Of a stretch of 32,164 nucleotides of DNA, positions 16,363-25,201 are shown piece by piece. Position numbers and translations under genes: made by a program. The DNA comes from Pseudomonadota bacterium (GTDB lineage: Bacteria; Pseudomonadota; Gammaproteobacteria; Burkholderiales; Rhodocyclaceae), in the NCBI GenBank assembly GCA_021849505.1, contig JAJZSW010000026.1, forward strand, positions 1-32,164, written 5' to 3'. Each line of letters begins with the position of its first letter. The first letter of the stretch is position 1. Below the pieces are notes generated by a model. That model was not told the origin of the DNA, did no database searches, and saw only the letters and a program-made list of their open reading frames with translations.

Positions 16363-16378
16363 TGGAATGCTTGTTGCT
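16363..16378 (+). promoter_or_regulatory. Sigma-54 promoter of amt
   Basis: TGGAAT-GCTTG-TTGCT has GG and GC separated by exactly 10 bases and a perfect TTGCT -12 block. Transcription would begin near 16389, 25 bp before the ATG. The AT-rich stretch between the boxes and this element (about 16321-16350) could bend, but I see no convincing IHF site. Confidence 0.8.
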
Positions 16379-16413
16379 CGGTTGTTCCCCATTTTCGACT
16401 TTGGGGCACCAAC

Positions 16414-17619
16414 ATGGAGAACTTCAAGACATCCGCCGACGTGCTGTTCATTCTGCTCGGGGCCATCATGATCCTCGCGATGCACGCCGGCTTCGCCTTC
16501 CTCGAACTCGGCACCGTGCGGCGCAAGAACCAGGTCAATGCGCTGGTCAAGATCCTCTGCGACTTCTCGATGTCGACCCTCGCCTACTTCTTCATCGGCT
16601 ACGGCATCGCCTACGGGGTGAATTTCTTCTCGGGCGCCGAGGCGCTGGTGGCGAAGAGCGGCTACGACCTCGTCAAATTCTTCTTCCTGTTGACCTTCGC
16701 GGCGGCGATCCCGGCCATCGTCTCGGGCGGCATCGCCGAGCGCGCGCGATTCAACCCCCAGCTCGCCGCGACCTTCCTGCTCGTCGGCTTCGTCTATCCC
16801 TTCTTCGAGGGCATCGCGTGGAACCAGGCCTTCGGCATCCAGGCCTGGCTGCTCGCGACCTTCGGCGCCGAGTTCCACGACTTCGCCGGCTCGGTGGTCG
16901 TTCATGCGGTCGGCGGCTGGATCGGGCTGACGGCCGTGCTGATGCTCGGCGCGCGGCGCGGGCGCTACCACAAGGATGGCGGGATCGCCGGCGTGCATCC
17001 GCCTTCCAGCATTCCCTTCCTCGCGCTCGGTGCCTGGATCCTGATCGTCGGCTGGTTCGGCTTCAACGTCATGAGCGCCCAGACGCTGGAAAAGGTCTCG
17101 GGACTCGTCGCGATGAACTCGCTGATGGCGATGGTGGGCGGCACGCTGGTCGCGCTGGCAATGGGCCGGAACGACCCCGGCTTCGTGCATAACGGCCCGC
17201 TCGCCGGCCTCGTCGCCATCTGCGCCGGCTCCGACCTGATGCATCCGCTCGGCGCGCTGGTCACCGGCGGCATCGCGGGCGGCCTGTTCGTCGTCATGTT
17301 CACCATCACGCAGAACCGCTGGAAGATCGACGACGTGCTCGGCGTCTGGCCGCTGCACGGCCTGTGCGGCGCCTGGGGCGGCATTGCCGCCGGCATCTTC
17401 GGCACGCAGGCACTCGGCGGCATGGGCGGCGTCGCCTTCATGAGCCAGCTGGTCGGCACGCTGCTGGGCGTGGCGGTGGCGCTGATCGGCGGTTTCGCGA
17501 TCTATGGGGGGCTGAAAGCCGCAGTAGGACTTCGGCTCGATGCCGAAGAAGAGTTCGAGGGCGCCGACCTCACGATCCACAAGGTGTCGGCCAGCGCCGA
17601 GCGCGAAACCCTCTGGTAG
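16414..17619 (+). CDS. amt: Ammonium transporter Amt
   Basis: A 401-residue polytopic inner-membrane protein with the 11-span Amt plan; it forms trimers and takes up ammonium when it is scarce. It starts in a short periplasmic N-terminus without a long signal peptide. The twin pore histidines are His164 in GSVVVHAVGGW and about His315 in WPLHGLCGAWGG; the signature FNVMSAQ and the C-terminal tail (EEEFEGADLTIHKVSA) that PII proteins contact are present. No glnK is adjacent, which is unusual since amt is often co-transcribed with it. It should be activated by NtrC through the sigma-54 promoter upstream, giving coordinated control with glnA. Confidence 0.95.
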   Translation: MENFKTSADVLFILLGAIMILAMHAGFAFLELGTVRRKNQVNALVKILCDFSMSTLAYFFIGYGIAYGVNFFSGAEALVAKSGYDLVKFFFLLTFAAAIPAIVSGGIAERARFNPQLAATFLLVGFVYPFFEGIAWNQAFGIQAWLLATFGAEFHDFAGSVVVHAVGGWIGLTAVLMLGARRGRYHKDGGIAGVHPPSSIPFLALGAWILIVGWFGFNVMSAQTLEKVSGLVAMNSLMAMVGGTLVALAMGRNDPGFVHNGPLAGLVAICAGSDLMHPLGALVTGGIAGGLFVVMFTITQNRWKIDDVLGVWPLHGLCGAWGGIAAGIFGTQALGGMGGVAFMSQLVGTLLGVAVALIGGFAIYGGLKAAVGLRLDAEEEFEGADLTIHKVSASAERETLW

Positions 17620-17666
17620 TCTTCGTTTAGCTGCTCGTCAAGATCAAGCGCACCGAGCGGGCAAGA

Positions 17667-17682
17667 CCCCCCGTGAGGGGGG
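17667..17682. terminator. C6/G6 stem-loop between amt and dsbC
   Basis: CCCCCC-GTGA-GGGGGG forms a perfect six-pair hairpin between two convergent genes, followed by a G-rich tract. There is no T run on either strand, so it is at best a bidirectional factor-assisted terminator. The surrounding unusual C/G-rich segment (about 17655-17699) could instead be a dispersed intergenic repeat. Confidence 0.4.
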
Positions 17683-17699
17683 CGAAGGGGGGGCGGGCC

Positions 17700-18422
17700 T
17701 CAGTTGGCGCTGCCCTTGTCGAGAGTTTTTTCCAGCATCGCGGCCGGCATGTAGCCGGGCACGCGCGAGCCGTCGGCGAAGATCATCGCCGGGGTGCCCT
17801 TGATGTTGAGCTTGCGGCCCAGCGCGACGACCTTGTCGATCCCGGAGGTATCGCACTTCGCGGCGGGCGGCGTGACGCTCCTCAGGACATAATCATTCCA
17901 GGCCTTGGCGCGATCGGGGGCACACCAGATGCCTTTCGCCACGTCGCCGGATTGCGGAAAGATCGGATAAATAAAAGTGTAGATGGTGACATCGGTGATT
18001 TTCTGCAGCTCTTCCGCCAGCTTCTTGCAGTAAGTGCAGTTGGGATCCTCGAAGGTGGCGAGGATGCGCTTGCCATTGCCTTTTACCTGCTTGGCGGCCA
18101 GCTCCAGCGGCAGGTCGGAGAACTTGACCTGCGCGAGCTTGTTCTTGCGCTCCTCGGTCAGGTTCTTCTTCGCCTTGATGTCGAGGACATCGCCGTTGAT
18201 CAGATAGCTGACCTTCTCGTCGGTGTAGAGCAGGTCGCCGCCGATCTGGATTTCATAGAGGTTGAAATTGCCGAGCTTGCGCACGGCATCCGCCTTGATG
18301 CCGGGGCCGAACAGTTCGGTCAGCACGGGCTCGACGGCCTTCCTGACGGCGGCTTCGTTGGCGAGCGCCGCCTGGGCGATGAACAGGGCAGCAAGGCCGC
18401 CGACGACTGCTTTGATCTTCAT
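17700..18422 (-). CDS. dsbC: Periplasmic thiol:disulphide isomerase DsbC
   Basis: 240 residues. A signal peptide (MKIKAVVGGLAALFIAQAAL) is followed by the N-terminal dimerisation domain and a C-terminal thioredoxin domain with active site CTYC (Cys129, Cys132) after FEDPN and the cis-proline loop GTPAMIFADG. It corrects wrong disulphides in exported proteins and is kept reduced by DsbD. GGAG six bases before the ATG confirms the start; the open frame further upstream overlaps the previous gene. It lies 34 bp after the ubiH-like gene and is probably co-transcribed with it. Confidence 0.93.
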   Translation of the reverse strand: MKIKAVVGGLAALFIAQAALANEAAVRKAVEPVLTELFGPGIKADAVRKLGNFNLYEIQIGGDLLYTDEKVSYLINGDVLDIKAKKNLTEERKNKLAQVKFSDLPLELAAKQVKGNGKRILATFEDPNCTYCKKLAEELQKITDVTIYTFIYPIFPQSGDVAKGIWCAPDRAKAWNDYVLRSVTPPAAKCDTSGIDKVVALGRKLNIKGTPAMIFADGSRVPGYMPAAMLEKTLDKGSAN

Positions 18423-18456
18423 GAATTCTCCAGAAAGGTTGGGGGGTGCGGATGCC

Positions 18457-19620
18457 TCAGCCCATCGCATAGCGGGCGAGAGCATCTTTTATGACCGGCA
18501 GGCGGTCGAAGAGGTTCATCCCGAAATTGCGCAGGGCGGCCATGGGTGCGCTTTGTGCCTGCGGCGCGCCGAACAGCCGCTGCAGACCATGGGTGACGGA
18601 TTGTAGCGCCACCACCTCCTCGCGCCGGGCGCGCTCGTGGCGGCGCAGCCATTGCACGTTGCCGCAGTCGATATGCGCCGGGCAGGCCGCGAGCACCGCC
18701 GCGAGGCTCCTGGCGTCCTGGAAGCCGAGGTTGATGCCATGGCCGGAAAGGGGGTGGATCGTGTGGGCGGCGTCGCCGATCAGCGCCAGCCGAGGCGCAA
18801 CGGTATTCGGCGCGCGCATCAGGCGCAGCGGGAAGCCGGCCGGCGGGGTCACCAGTTCCAGTCCCCCGAGCTGGTAGTTGCCTGCCGCGGCGACGCGCTC
18901 GCAGAATTCCGCCGGGTCGAGCGCCAGCAGTTCCTGCGCATGTGCGGTCGGCGTCGACCAGACGATCGAGATCTGGTCGCCGGGCAGCGGCAGCCAGGCG
19001 AGGATGCCGTCGGCGCGGAACCATTGCCAGGCCGTCTCGCGATGCGGCTGGCCGGTCGTGAAGTTGGCCACCACGCCCATCTGGTCGTAGGGCAGGAAAT
19101 CGACCTCGATGCCCGCCGCGGTGCGCGTCCACGAATCCGCGCCGTCGGCCGCGACGACCAGTCGGGCGGACAGGGAACGCCGGTCGGCGAGCTCGAGCAC
19201 GGCCTCGCCGTCGCCGATGTCGAGCAGCGCCGGAACGGCGGGGCAGAGCAGATCGACGTTGCCCTGGCGCTTCGCGGTCTCCCACAGCTCGCTTTGCAGC
19301 AGAGCGGATTCCATGATCCAGGCCAGTTCGCCGACGCCGCTGGCATAGGCCGAAAACACGAGCTCGCCGCCGCGGTCGCCATGCACCGACATCTTGCGCA
19401 CCGGCTGGCAGCGCGCGAGGTCGAGGTGCTGCCAGATGCCGATATCTTCAAGGAAGCGTGCGTTGCTCGGGCTGACCGCATAGATACGCGCATCCCAGCC
19501 GGCCGGCCGGACCGGCGTCCTGGCCTCCACCACGGCGATCTTGAGCCGGGTGCGGCGCAGTGCCACGGCCAGCGCCAGGCCGGCCAGACCGCCGCCCACG
19601 ATGATCAGGTCGTAATCCAT
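18457..19620 (-). CDS. UbiH/UbiF/COQ6-family FAD monooxygenase
   Basis: A 387-residue flavoprotein hydroxylase. The Rossmann FAD motif is DLIIVGGGLAGLALAVAL at the N-terminus, the DG motif is VVAADGADSWTR, and the GD motif is LIGDAAHTIHPLSGHGINLG (about 280-298). The family hydroxylates the ubiquinone ring with O2; which ring position this protein modifies cannot be told from sequence. The start has no Shine-Dalgarno, and a good promoter (TTGTCA-17-GACAAT) ends only six bases before the ATG, suggesting a leaderless mRNA. It shares its -35 with the divergent tRNA promoter and is followed by dsbC. Confidence 0.9.
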   Translation of the reverse strand: MDYDLIIVGGGLAGLALAVALRRTRLKIAVVEARTPVRPAGWDARIYAVSPSNARFLEDIGIWQHLDLARCQPVRKMSVHGDRGGELVFSAYASGVGELAWIMESALLQSELWETAKRQGNVDLLCPAVPALLDIGDGEAVLELADRRSLSARLVVAADGADSWTRTAAGIEVDFLPYDQMGVVANFTTGQPHRETAWQWFRADGILAWLPLPGDQISIVWSTPTAHAQELLALDPAEFCERVAAAGNYQLGGLELVTPPAGFPLRLMRAPNTVAPRLALIGDAAHTIHPLSGHGINLGFQDARSLAAVLAACPAHIDCGNVQWLRRHERARREEVVALQSVTHGLQRLFGAPQAQSAPMAALRNFGMNLFDRLPVIKDALARYAMG

Positions 19621-19626
19621 GCCCGC

Positions 19627-19655
19627 ATTGTCGCGTCCCGCGCGGAACTTGACAA
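19627..19655 (-). promoter_or_regulatory. Promoter of the ubiH-like gene
   Basis: On the minus strand TTGTCA (19650-19655), a 17-bp spacer and GACAAT (19627-19632). The start codon begins six bases after the -10. The -35 overlaps the tRNA -35 on the other strand. Confidence 0.6.
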
Positions 19656-19678
19656 GGCCGGCGCCGCGCCGGGATAAT
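19649..19678 (+). promoter_or_regulatory. Promoter of the tRNA gene
   Basis: Consensus TTGACA (19649-19654), 18-bp GC-rich spacer, GATAAT (19673-19678). The tRNA begins 18 bp further on. This is the best sigma-70 promoter in the window, as expected for a tRNA. Confidence 0.8.
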
Positions 19679-19696
19679 TCCGCCCCTTTGCTGCAC

Positions 19697-19773
19697 GGTG
19701 ATGTAGCTCAGCTGGTTAGAGCGACGGATTCATAATCCGTAGGTCGAGGGTTCAAGTCCCCCCATCACCACCA
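19697..19773 (+). tRNA. tRNA with CAT anticodon, probably elongator tRNA-Met
   Basis: A 77-nt cloverleaf with encoded CCA. The acceptor stem is GGTGATG pairing with CATCACC, the D arm includes AGCTCAGCTGGTTAGAGC, the anticodon stem ACGGA/TCCGT encloses the loop TTCATAA (CAT at 19731-19733), and the T loop is TTCAAGT. The first base pair is G-C, so it is not an initiator. A CAT anticodon can also be tRNA-Ile2 with lysidine; that cannot be excluded without comparison. Confidence 0.93.
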
Positions 19774-19781
19774 AATTCAAT

Positions 19782-19811
19782 AGGCCCCGGTGCGCCGGGG
19801 CCTTTCCATTT
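19782..19811 (+). terminator. Terminator after the tRNA
   Basis: AGGCCCCGG (19782-19790), loop TGCG, CCGGGGCCT (19795-19803), then TTCCATTT. A nine-pair perfect stem directly after the tRNA. It may also slow transcription of the convergent ilvA from the other side. Confidence 0.85.
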
Positions 19812-19817
19812 CCGCGG

Positions 19818-21323
19818 TCAGCCGAGGAACAGCCGGTAGGCCGGGTTCTTCGACTCGTCCCAGTAGCGGTAGCCGAGGTTCTTGAGGAAGGTGCGGAAGT
19901 CCTTCATTTCCCGCGGCGGCACCTGCATGCCGACCAGCACGCGGCCGGTGTCGGCGCCGTGGTTGCGGTAGTGGAACAGGCTGATGTTCCAGCCGGCGCT
20001 CATCTTGTCGAGGAAGTGCATCAGCGCGCCGGGCCGTTCGGGAAACTCGAAGCGGTAGAGCAGTTCGTTCCTGACCTGCGACGCATGGCCGCCGACGAGG
20101 TGGCGGATGTGCAGCTTGGCCATTTCGTCGTCGGTGAGGTCGAGCGTGGCGTAGCCGTGGCGGCGCAGCAGCTCGGCGAGCCTGGTCGCCTCCGCGCGGT
20201 GATGGACCTGGATGCCGACGAAGACATGGGCTTCGCCAGCGTCGTGGAAGCGGTAGTTGAATTCGGTGATGTTGCGGTTGCCGATCAGGGAGACGAACTT
20301 CTTGTAGCTGCCGGGCCGCTCGGGCAGGGTGACGGCGAACACTGCCTCGCGCTGCTCGCCGACCTCGGCGCGTTCCGCGACGAAGCGCAACCGGTCGAAG
20401 TTCATGTTGGCGCCCGAGGCGACCGCGACCAGCGTCTTGCCGTGGGCCTTGTTGCGGCGTGTCCATTCCTTCGCGCCAGCGACGGCCAGCGCGCCGGCCG
20501 GCTCGAGGATCGAGCGCGTGTCCTCGAAAACGTCCTTGATCGCGGCGCAGATCGCGTCGGTATCGACCAGCACCATTTCGTCGACGTGTTCCCGGCAGAG
20601 GCGGAAGGTTTCCTCGCCGACCATCTTGACCGCCGCGCCGTCGGCGAAGAGCCCCACCGATTCGAGGCGCACGCGCCTGCCGGCCTTGAGCGAGCGGTCC
20701 ATCGCGTCGGCATCGGCGGCCTCGACGCCGATGACTTTCGTCTGCGGCCGCAGGCGCTTGATGTAGGCCGCCACGCCGGAGATCAGGCCGCCGCCGCCGA
20801 CGCAGCAGAACACCGCGTCGATCGGGTCGGGATGCTGACGCAGGATCTCCATGCCGATGGTGCCCTGGCCGGCGATGACGTCAGGGTCGTCGAAGGGGTG
20901 CACGAAGGCGAGCTTTTCCCGTTTCTCCAGAACCAGCGCGTGGGCGTAGGCGGCATCGTAGCTGTCGCCGTGCAATACCACCTCGCCGCCGCGCTTTTTC
21001 ACCGCGTCGATCTTGATCTGCGGCGTCGTCGTCGGCATCACGATCACGGCGCGGATGCCGAGCTTCTGCGCCGCGAGCGCGACGCCCTGCGCGTGGTTGC
21101 CCGCCGAGGCGCAGATCACGCCGCGCTTGCGCTGCTGCAGCGTCAGGTGGGCGATCTTGTTGTAGGCGCCGCGCAGCTTGAAGCTGAATACCGGCTGCAT
21201 GTCCTCGCGCTTGAGCAGCAGGCGGTTGCCGCAGCGCGCGGTGAGATTGGGCGCCAGTTCGAGGGGCGATTCGATGGCAACGTCATAGACGCGGGCGTTG
21301 AGGATTCTTTCGAGATAGTCCAT
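19818..21323 (-). CDS. ilvA: Biosynthetic threonine ammonia-lyase (deaminase)
   Basis: A 501-residue PLP enzyme converting threonine to 2-oxobutanoate, the first step of isoleucine synthesis. The catalytic domain (1-320) has PLP lysine Lys49 in VFSFKLRGAYNK, SAGNHAQGVALAA and the glycine-rich VGGGGLISGVA. Two ACT-like regulatory modules follow (FAVTLPERPGSYKKFV, about 325-395, and YRFEFPERPGALMHFL, about 420-490). Both are needed for allosteric control by isoleucine and valine, so this is the long, feedback-controlled form. The ATG at 21323 is the family start. It is divergent from the FAD/Fe-S gene. Confidence 0.95.
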   Translation of the reverse strand: MDYLERILNARVYDVAIESPLELAPNLTARCGNRLLLKREDMQPVFSFKLRGAYNKIAHLTLQQRKRGVICASAGNHAQGVALAAQKLGIRAVIVMPTTTPQIKIDAVKKRGGEVVLHGDSYDAAYAHALVLEKREKLAFVHPFDDPDVIAGQGTIGMEILRQHPDPIDAVFCCVGGGGLISGVAAYIKRLRPQTKVIGVEAADADAMDRSLKAGRRVRLESVGLFADGAAVKMVGEETFRLCREHVDEMVLVDTDAICAAIKDVFEDTRSILEPAGALAVAGAKEWTRRNKAHGKTLVAVASGANMNFDRLRFVAERAEVGEQREAVFAVTLPERPGSYKKFVSLIGNRNITEFNYRFHDAGEAHVFVGIQVHHRAEATRLAELLRRHGYATLDLTDDEMAKLHIRHLVGGHASQVRNELLYRFEFPERPGALMHFLDKMSAGWNISLFHYRNHGADTGRVLVGMQVPPREMKDFRTFLKNLGYRYWDESKNPAYRLFLG

Positions 21324-21412
21324 GATTCCAGCGCGGGATCGGGGGAATGGCGAAGGGTAGCATGCCCCCGGTTGGGGTTAGAATTTGCCGTCCTGCAGCA
21401 TCCTCCGACGCC

Positions 21413-24400
21413 ATGACCGCCCGCCTCCGGGAAATTCCCTACAACACCACTTCCTTCTCCGACCGCGAGATCGTCATCCGGCTGCTCGGCGCGGAGATGT
21501 GGGCGGTGCTCGACGTGCTGCGCGGGCAGCGCGTCACCGGCCGCTCGGCGCGCATGCTGTACGAGGTGCTCGGCGACATCTGGGTGGTGCGCCGCAATCC
21601 CTACCTCGAGGACGACCTGCTGGACAGCCGCGAGCGGCGCGGCGCGCTGATCGGCGCACTCAAGCACCGCCTCGCCGAGATCGAGAAGCGGCGGCAGGGA
21701 AACACTGCCGTGGCCCAGTTGCTCGCCGCCGCGGAAAGGGCCGTCGCCGACTTCGAGCGCTGGTTCGACGAAACCGCCGTGCTGCGCAGGAAAGTCATGC
21801 AGCGCCTCGCGCGCCACACGCGCAAGGACAACATCTGCTTCGACGGCCTCGCGCGCGTTTCGCACGTGACCGACGCCACCGACTGGCGCATCGAATACCC
21901 CTTCGTGGTCCTGACGCCCGACACCGAGGCCGAGATCGCGCTGCTGGTGCGCGGCTGCATCGAGTTGGGCCTGACCATCATTCCGCGCGGCGGCGGCACC
22001 GGCTACACCGGCGGCGCCGTCCCGCTCGACCCGCGCTCGGTCGTCATCAACACCGAGAAGCTCATCGACATGGGCGCAGTGACCGAGGCCGTGCTGCCCG
22101 GCCTGACCCGGCCTTATGCGACGATCCGCACCGGCGCCGGCCTGGTCACGCGCCGCGTGATGGAGCGCGCCGAGGCGGCCGGCCTCGTCTTTGCCTGCGA
22201 TCCGACTTCGGCCGACGCCTCCTGCATCGGCGGCAACATCGCGATGAACGCGGGCGGCAAGAAGGCGGTGCTGTGGGGCACGGCGCTCGACAACCTGGCG
22301 TCGTGGAAGATGGTCGATACCGAGGGCCGCTGGCTCGAGGTGGAGCGCCTCAACCACAACCTCGGCAAAATCCACGACCAGGAAACCGCGACATTTCGGC
22401 TCAAGCATCTGACCGACGATGGCAGGGTCGAGCGCGAGGAGACGCTGCGGATTCCCGGCGCCAGCTTCCGCAAGACCGGGCTGGGCAAGGACGTCACCGA
22501 CAAGTTCCTGTCCGGCCTGCCCGGCGTGCAGAAGGAAGGTTGCGACGGCCTGATCACCTCGGCGGTGTGGATCCTGCACCAGATGCCGCCGGTGCAGCGC
22601 ACCGTCTGCCTCGAGTTCTTCGGCCAGGTGCGCGAGGCCGTGCCGAGCATCGTCGAGATCACCGACTACTTCAAGCCGGGCGGCGCGGGACTGGCGGCCG
22701 GCGTGCAGCTCGCCGGCCTCGAGCACCTCGACGAGCGCTACGTGCGCGCGGTCGGCTACGCCACCAAGGCCAAGCGGCACGGCCGCCCGAAGATGGTGCT
22801 GCTCGGCGACATCGTCGGCAGCGACGAGGCTGCCGTGATGCGCGCCACGTCCGAAGTCGTGCGCATGGCCAACGTGCGCGGCGGCGAGGGCTTCATCGCC
22901 GTGACGCCCGAGGCGCGCAAGCAGTTCTGGCTCGACCGTTCGCGCACGGCGGCGATCTCGCGCCACACCAACGCCTTCAAGATCAACGAGGACGTCGTGA
23001 TTCCGCTGCCGCGCATGGGCGACTACTGCGACGGCATCGACCGCTTCAACATCGAGTTGTCGATCGGCAACAAGCTGGCGCTGTGCGACGCGCTGACCGA
23101 GTTCCTCGGCGGCGAACTGCCGTTGCACATCGGCGATGCGGGATTATCCGGCCGCGCTCTGATCGGCGACCGCCGCGAGCTCGCGCTGGCCGCCGTGGCC
23201 GAAGTGCGCAACCGCTGGCAGGGGATGCTCGACAATCTCGACGCGCATTTCCCGGCGCTGCAGGACCATTCGCTGCGCGTCTCGTGGAAGAACGAACTGA
23301 AGCCGCTGCTCGAGGAGATCTTCGCCGGCGACGCCTACGGCCCGACGCGCGAACGCATCGAGGCGATCCATCAGCGGGTGCTGAAGGGCCGCGTCTTCGT
23401 CGCGCTGCACATGCATGCCGGCGACGGCAACGTGCATACCAACATCCCGGTCAACTCCGACAACTACGCGATGCTGCAGACGGCCTACCGCACCGTCGAC
23501 CGCATCATGGATCTCGCGCGCAGCCTCGGCGGCGTGATTTCCGGCGAGCACGGCATCGGCATCACCAAGCTCGACTACGTGAGCGAGGACGAGATCCGGC
23601 CGTTCCGCGAGTACAAGCAGCGCATCGACCCGCAGGGCCGCTTCAACAAGGGCAAGCTGCTGTCCGGGGCGAACCTCGCCAATGCCTACACGCCCTCGTT
23701 CGCGCTGCTTGGCGTCGAGTCGCTGATCATGGAGCAGTCCGAGATCGGCGGCATTTCCGACATGGTCAAGGACTGCCTGCGCTGCGGCAAGTGCAAGCCG
23801 GTCTGCTCGACGCACGTGCCGCGCGCCAACCTGCTCTACTCGCCGCGCAACAAGATCCTCGGCGTCGGCCTGCTGGTCGAGGCCTTCCTCTACGAGGAGC
23901 AGACGCGGCGCGGCATCTCGCTCAAGCATTTCGAGGAATTCGGCGACGTCGCCGACCACTGCACGATCTGCCACAAGTGCGTCAAGCCCTGCCCGGTCGA
24001 CATCGACTTCGGCGACGTCTCGATCGCGATGCGCAACTTCCTGCGCAAGACCGGCAAGAAGAAGTCGGCGCCGGGCACGAAGCTGGCGATGGCCTTCCTC
24101 AGCGCCACCGATCCGGCGCGCATCAAGGCGCTCAAGACCGGCATGATCGATCTGGGCTACAAGGCCCAGCGACTCGGCCACGCGCTCGCCAAGACCTTCG
24201 GCCTGACGCAGGAGACGGTGCGCCATCCGCCCGCCTCGCTCGGCCGGCCGGACGTGAAGACGCAGGTGATCCACTTCCTCAACAAGCCGCTGCCGGCGCA
24301 GGTGCCGCGCCGCACGGCGCGCGCGCTGCTCGACATCGAGGACGCGGCGCTGATCCCGGTGATCCGCGATCCCCGGCGGGCCGGCGAGGAGGGCAGCGAT

Positions 24401-25195
24401 GCCGATGCCGTCTTCTACTTCCCCGGCTGCGGCTCCGAGCGGCTGTTTTCGCAGGTCGGCCTCGCCACCCAGGCGATGCTCTGGCATGTCGGCGCGACGA
24501 CCGTGCTGCCGCCCGGCTACCTGTGCTGCGGCTATCCGCAGACCGCGGGCGGCGATGAAGAAAAAGGCACCGCGATCACCACCCAGAACCGCGTGCTGTT
24601 CCACCGCGTCGCCAACACGCTCAACTACCTCGACATCAGGACGGTGATCGTCAGCTGCGGCACCTGCATGGACCAGCTGCTGAAGTACGAGTTCGAGCGC
24701 ATCTTCCCGGGCTGCCGGCTGCTCGACATCCACGAATACCTGATGGAGAAGGGCGTGAAGCTGGAGGGGGTGAAAGGCGTGCAGTACCTCTACCACGACC
24801 CCTGCCACACGCCGATGAAGCAGCACGACCCGACCAAGGTGGCGAGCACGCTGCTGGGCAAGCCGGTGCTGCTGTCCGACCGCTGCTGCGGCGAATCCGG
24901 CACGCTGGCGGTGACGCGCCCCGACGTATCGACGCAAGTCAGGTTCAGGAAACAGCAGGAAATCGAACTCGGCGTCGAAAAATTGAAAGTCAGCCCCGGC
25001 GAGACGGCAAAGATCCTCACCAGTTGCCCGAGCTGCCTGCAAGGGCTGTCGCGCTACAGGAACGATTTCGGAGACGCCCCCCTCGAGGCCGATTACATCG
25101 TCGTCGAACTCGCGCGCCACATCCTCGGGGAGGACTGGCTCGACCGCTACGTCAATGCCGCCAACGCCGGCGGCATCGAACGCGTGCTGCTGTAG
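21413..25195 (+). CDS. DUF3683 / FAD-linked oxidase / Fe-S / CCG fusion oxidoreductase
   Basis: A 1260-residue multidomain protein. Order: DUF3683 (about 1-180), FAD-binding PCMH-type domain with [15 protein letters not shown] (about 190-205), FAD-linked oxidase C-terminal domain with [15 protein letters not shown] and [10 protein letters not shown], two [4Fe-4S] motifs ([11 protein letters not shown] about 788, [12 protein letters not shown] about 849), then two CCG domains (FPGCG ... CCGYP about 1003 and HDPCH ... CCGESG about 1129). In effect it is GlcD and GlcF of glycolate/D-lactate dehydrogenase in one chain, so oxidation of a 2-hydroxyacid with electrons to quinone is likely; the substrate is not known. 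The ATG at 21413 ([11 protein letters not shown]) is preferred to 21347. Near residue 1192 (KVSPGETA) there is a weak copy of the dispersed repeat. Confidence 0.9.
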   Translation: MTARLREIPYNTTSFSDREIVIRLLGAEMWAVLDVLRGQRVTGRSARMLYEVLGDIWVVRRNPYLEDDLLDSRERRGALIGALKHRLAEIEKRRQGNTAVAQLLAAAERAVADFERWFDETAVLRRKVMQRLARHTRKDNICFDGLARVSHVTDATDWRIEYPFVVLTPDTEAEIALLVRGCIELGLTIIPRGGGTGYTGGAVPLDPRSVVINTEKLIDMGAVTEAVLPGLTRPYATIRTGAGLVTRRVMERAEAAGLVFACDPTSADASCIGGNIAMNAGGKKAVLWGTALDNLASWKMVDTEGRWLEVERLNHNLGKIHDQETATFRLKHLTDDGRVEREETLRIPGASFRKTGLGKDVTDKFLSGLPGVQKEGCDGLITSAVWILHQMPPVQRTVCLEFFGQVREAVPSIVEITDYFKPGGAGLAAGVQLAGLEHLDERYVRAVGYATKAKRHGRPKMVLLGDIVGSDEAAVMRATSEVVRMANVRGGEGFIAVTPEARKQFWLDRSRTAAISRHTNAFKINEDVVIPLPRMGDYCDGIDRFNIELSIGNKLALCDALTEFLGGELPLHIGDAGLSGRALIGDRRELALAAVAEVRNRWQGMLDNLDAHFPALQDHSLRVSWKNELKPLLEEIFAGDAYGPTRERIEAIHQRVLKGRVFVALHMHAGDGNVHTNIPVNSDNYAMLQTAYRTVDRIMDLARSLGGVISGEHGIGITKLDYVSEDEIRPFREYKQRIDPQGRFNKGKLLSGANLANAYTPSFALLGVESLIMEQSEIGGISDMVKDCLRCGKCKPVCSTHVPRANLLYSPRNKILGVGLLVEAFLYEEQTRRGISLKHFEEFGDVADHCTICHKCVKPCPVDIDFGDVSIAMRNFLRKTGKKKSAPGTKLAMAFLSATDPARIKALKTGMIDLGYKAQRLGHALAKTFGLTQETVRHPPASLGRPDVKTQVIHFLNKPLPAQVPRRTARALLDIEDAALIPVIRDPRRAGEEGSDADAVFYFPGCGSERLFSQVGLATQAMLWHVGATTVLPPGYLCCGYPQTAGGDEEKGTAITTQNRVLFHRVANTLNYLDIRTVIVSCGTCMDQLLKYEFERIFPGCRLLDIHEYLMEKGVKLEGVKGVQYLYHDPCHTPMKQHDPTKVASTLLGKPVLLSDRCCGESGTLAVTRPDVSTQVRFRKQQEIELGVEKLKVSPGETAKILTSCPSCLQGLSRYRNDFGDAPLEADYIVVELARHILGEDWLDRYVNAANAGGIERVLL
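24986..25013 (+). repeat. Copy D (weak) of the dispersed repeat, inside the DUF3683 gene
   Basis: AAAGTC followed by GGCGAGACGGCA at the expected distance; the middle has three substitutions and the last bases diverge. Read in the same phase as the other coding copies (KVSPGETA), just before the conserved SCPSC segment. It might be chance similarity. Confidence 0.3.
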
Positions 25196-25201
25196 GCCGC
25201 T

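Noticed and set aside
21385..24558. 1057-codon plus-strand frame inside the FAD/Fe-S gene
   Set aside because: Arg/Ala/Pro-rich translation with no motifs, an out-of-frame shadow of a clearly conserved multidomain protein.
23144..25120. 658-codon minus-strand frame opposite the FAD/Fe-S gene
   Set aside because: Codon-bias artefact without start signals or family motifs.
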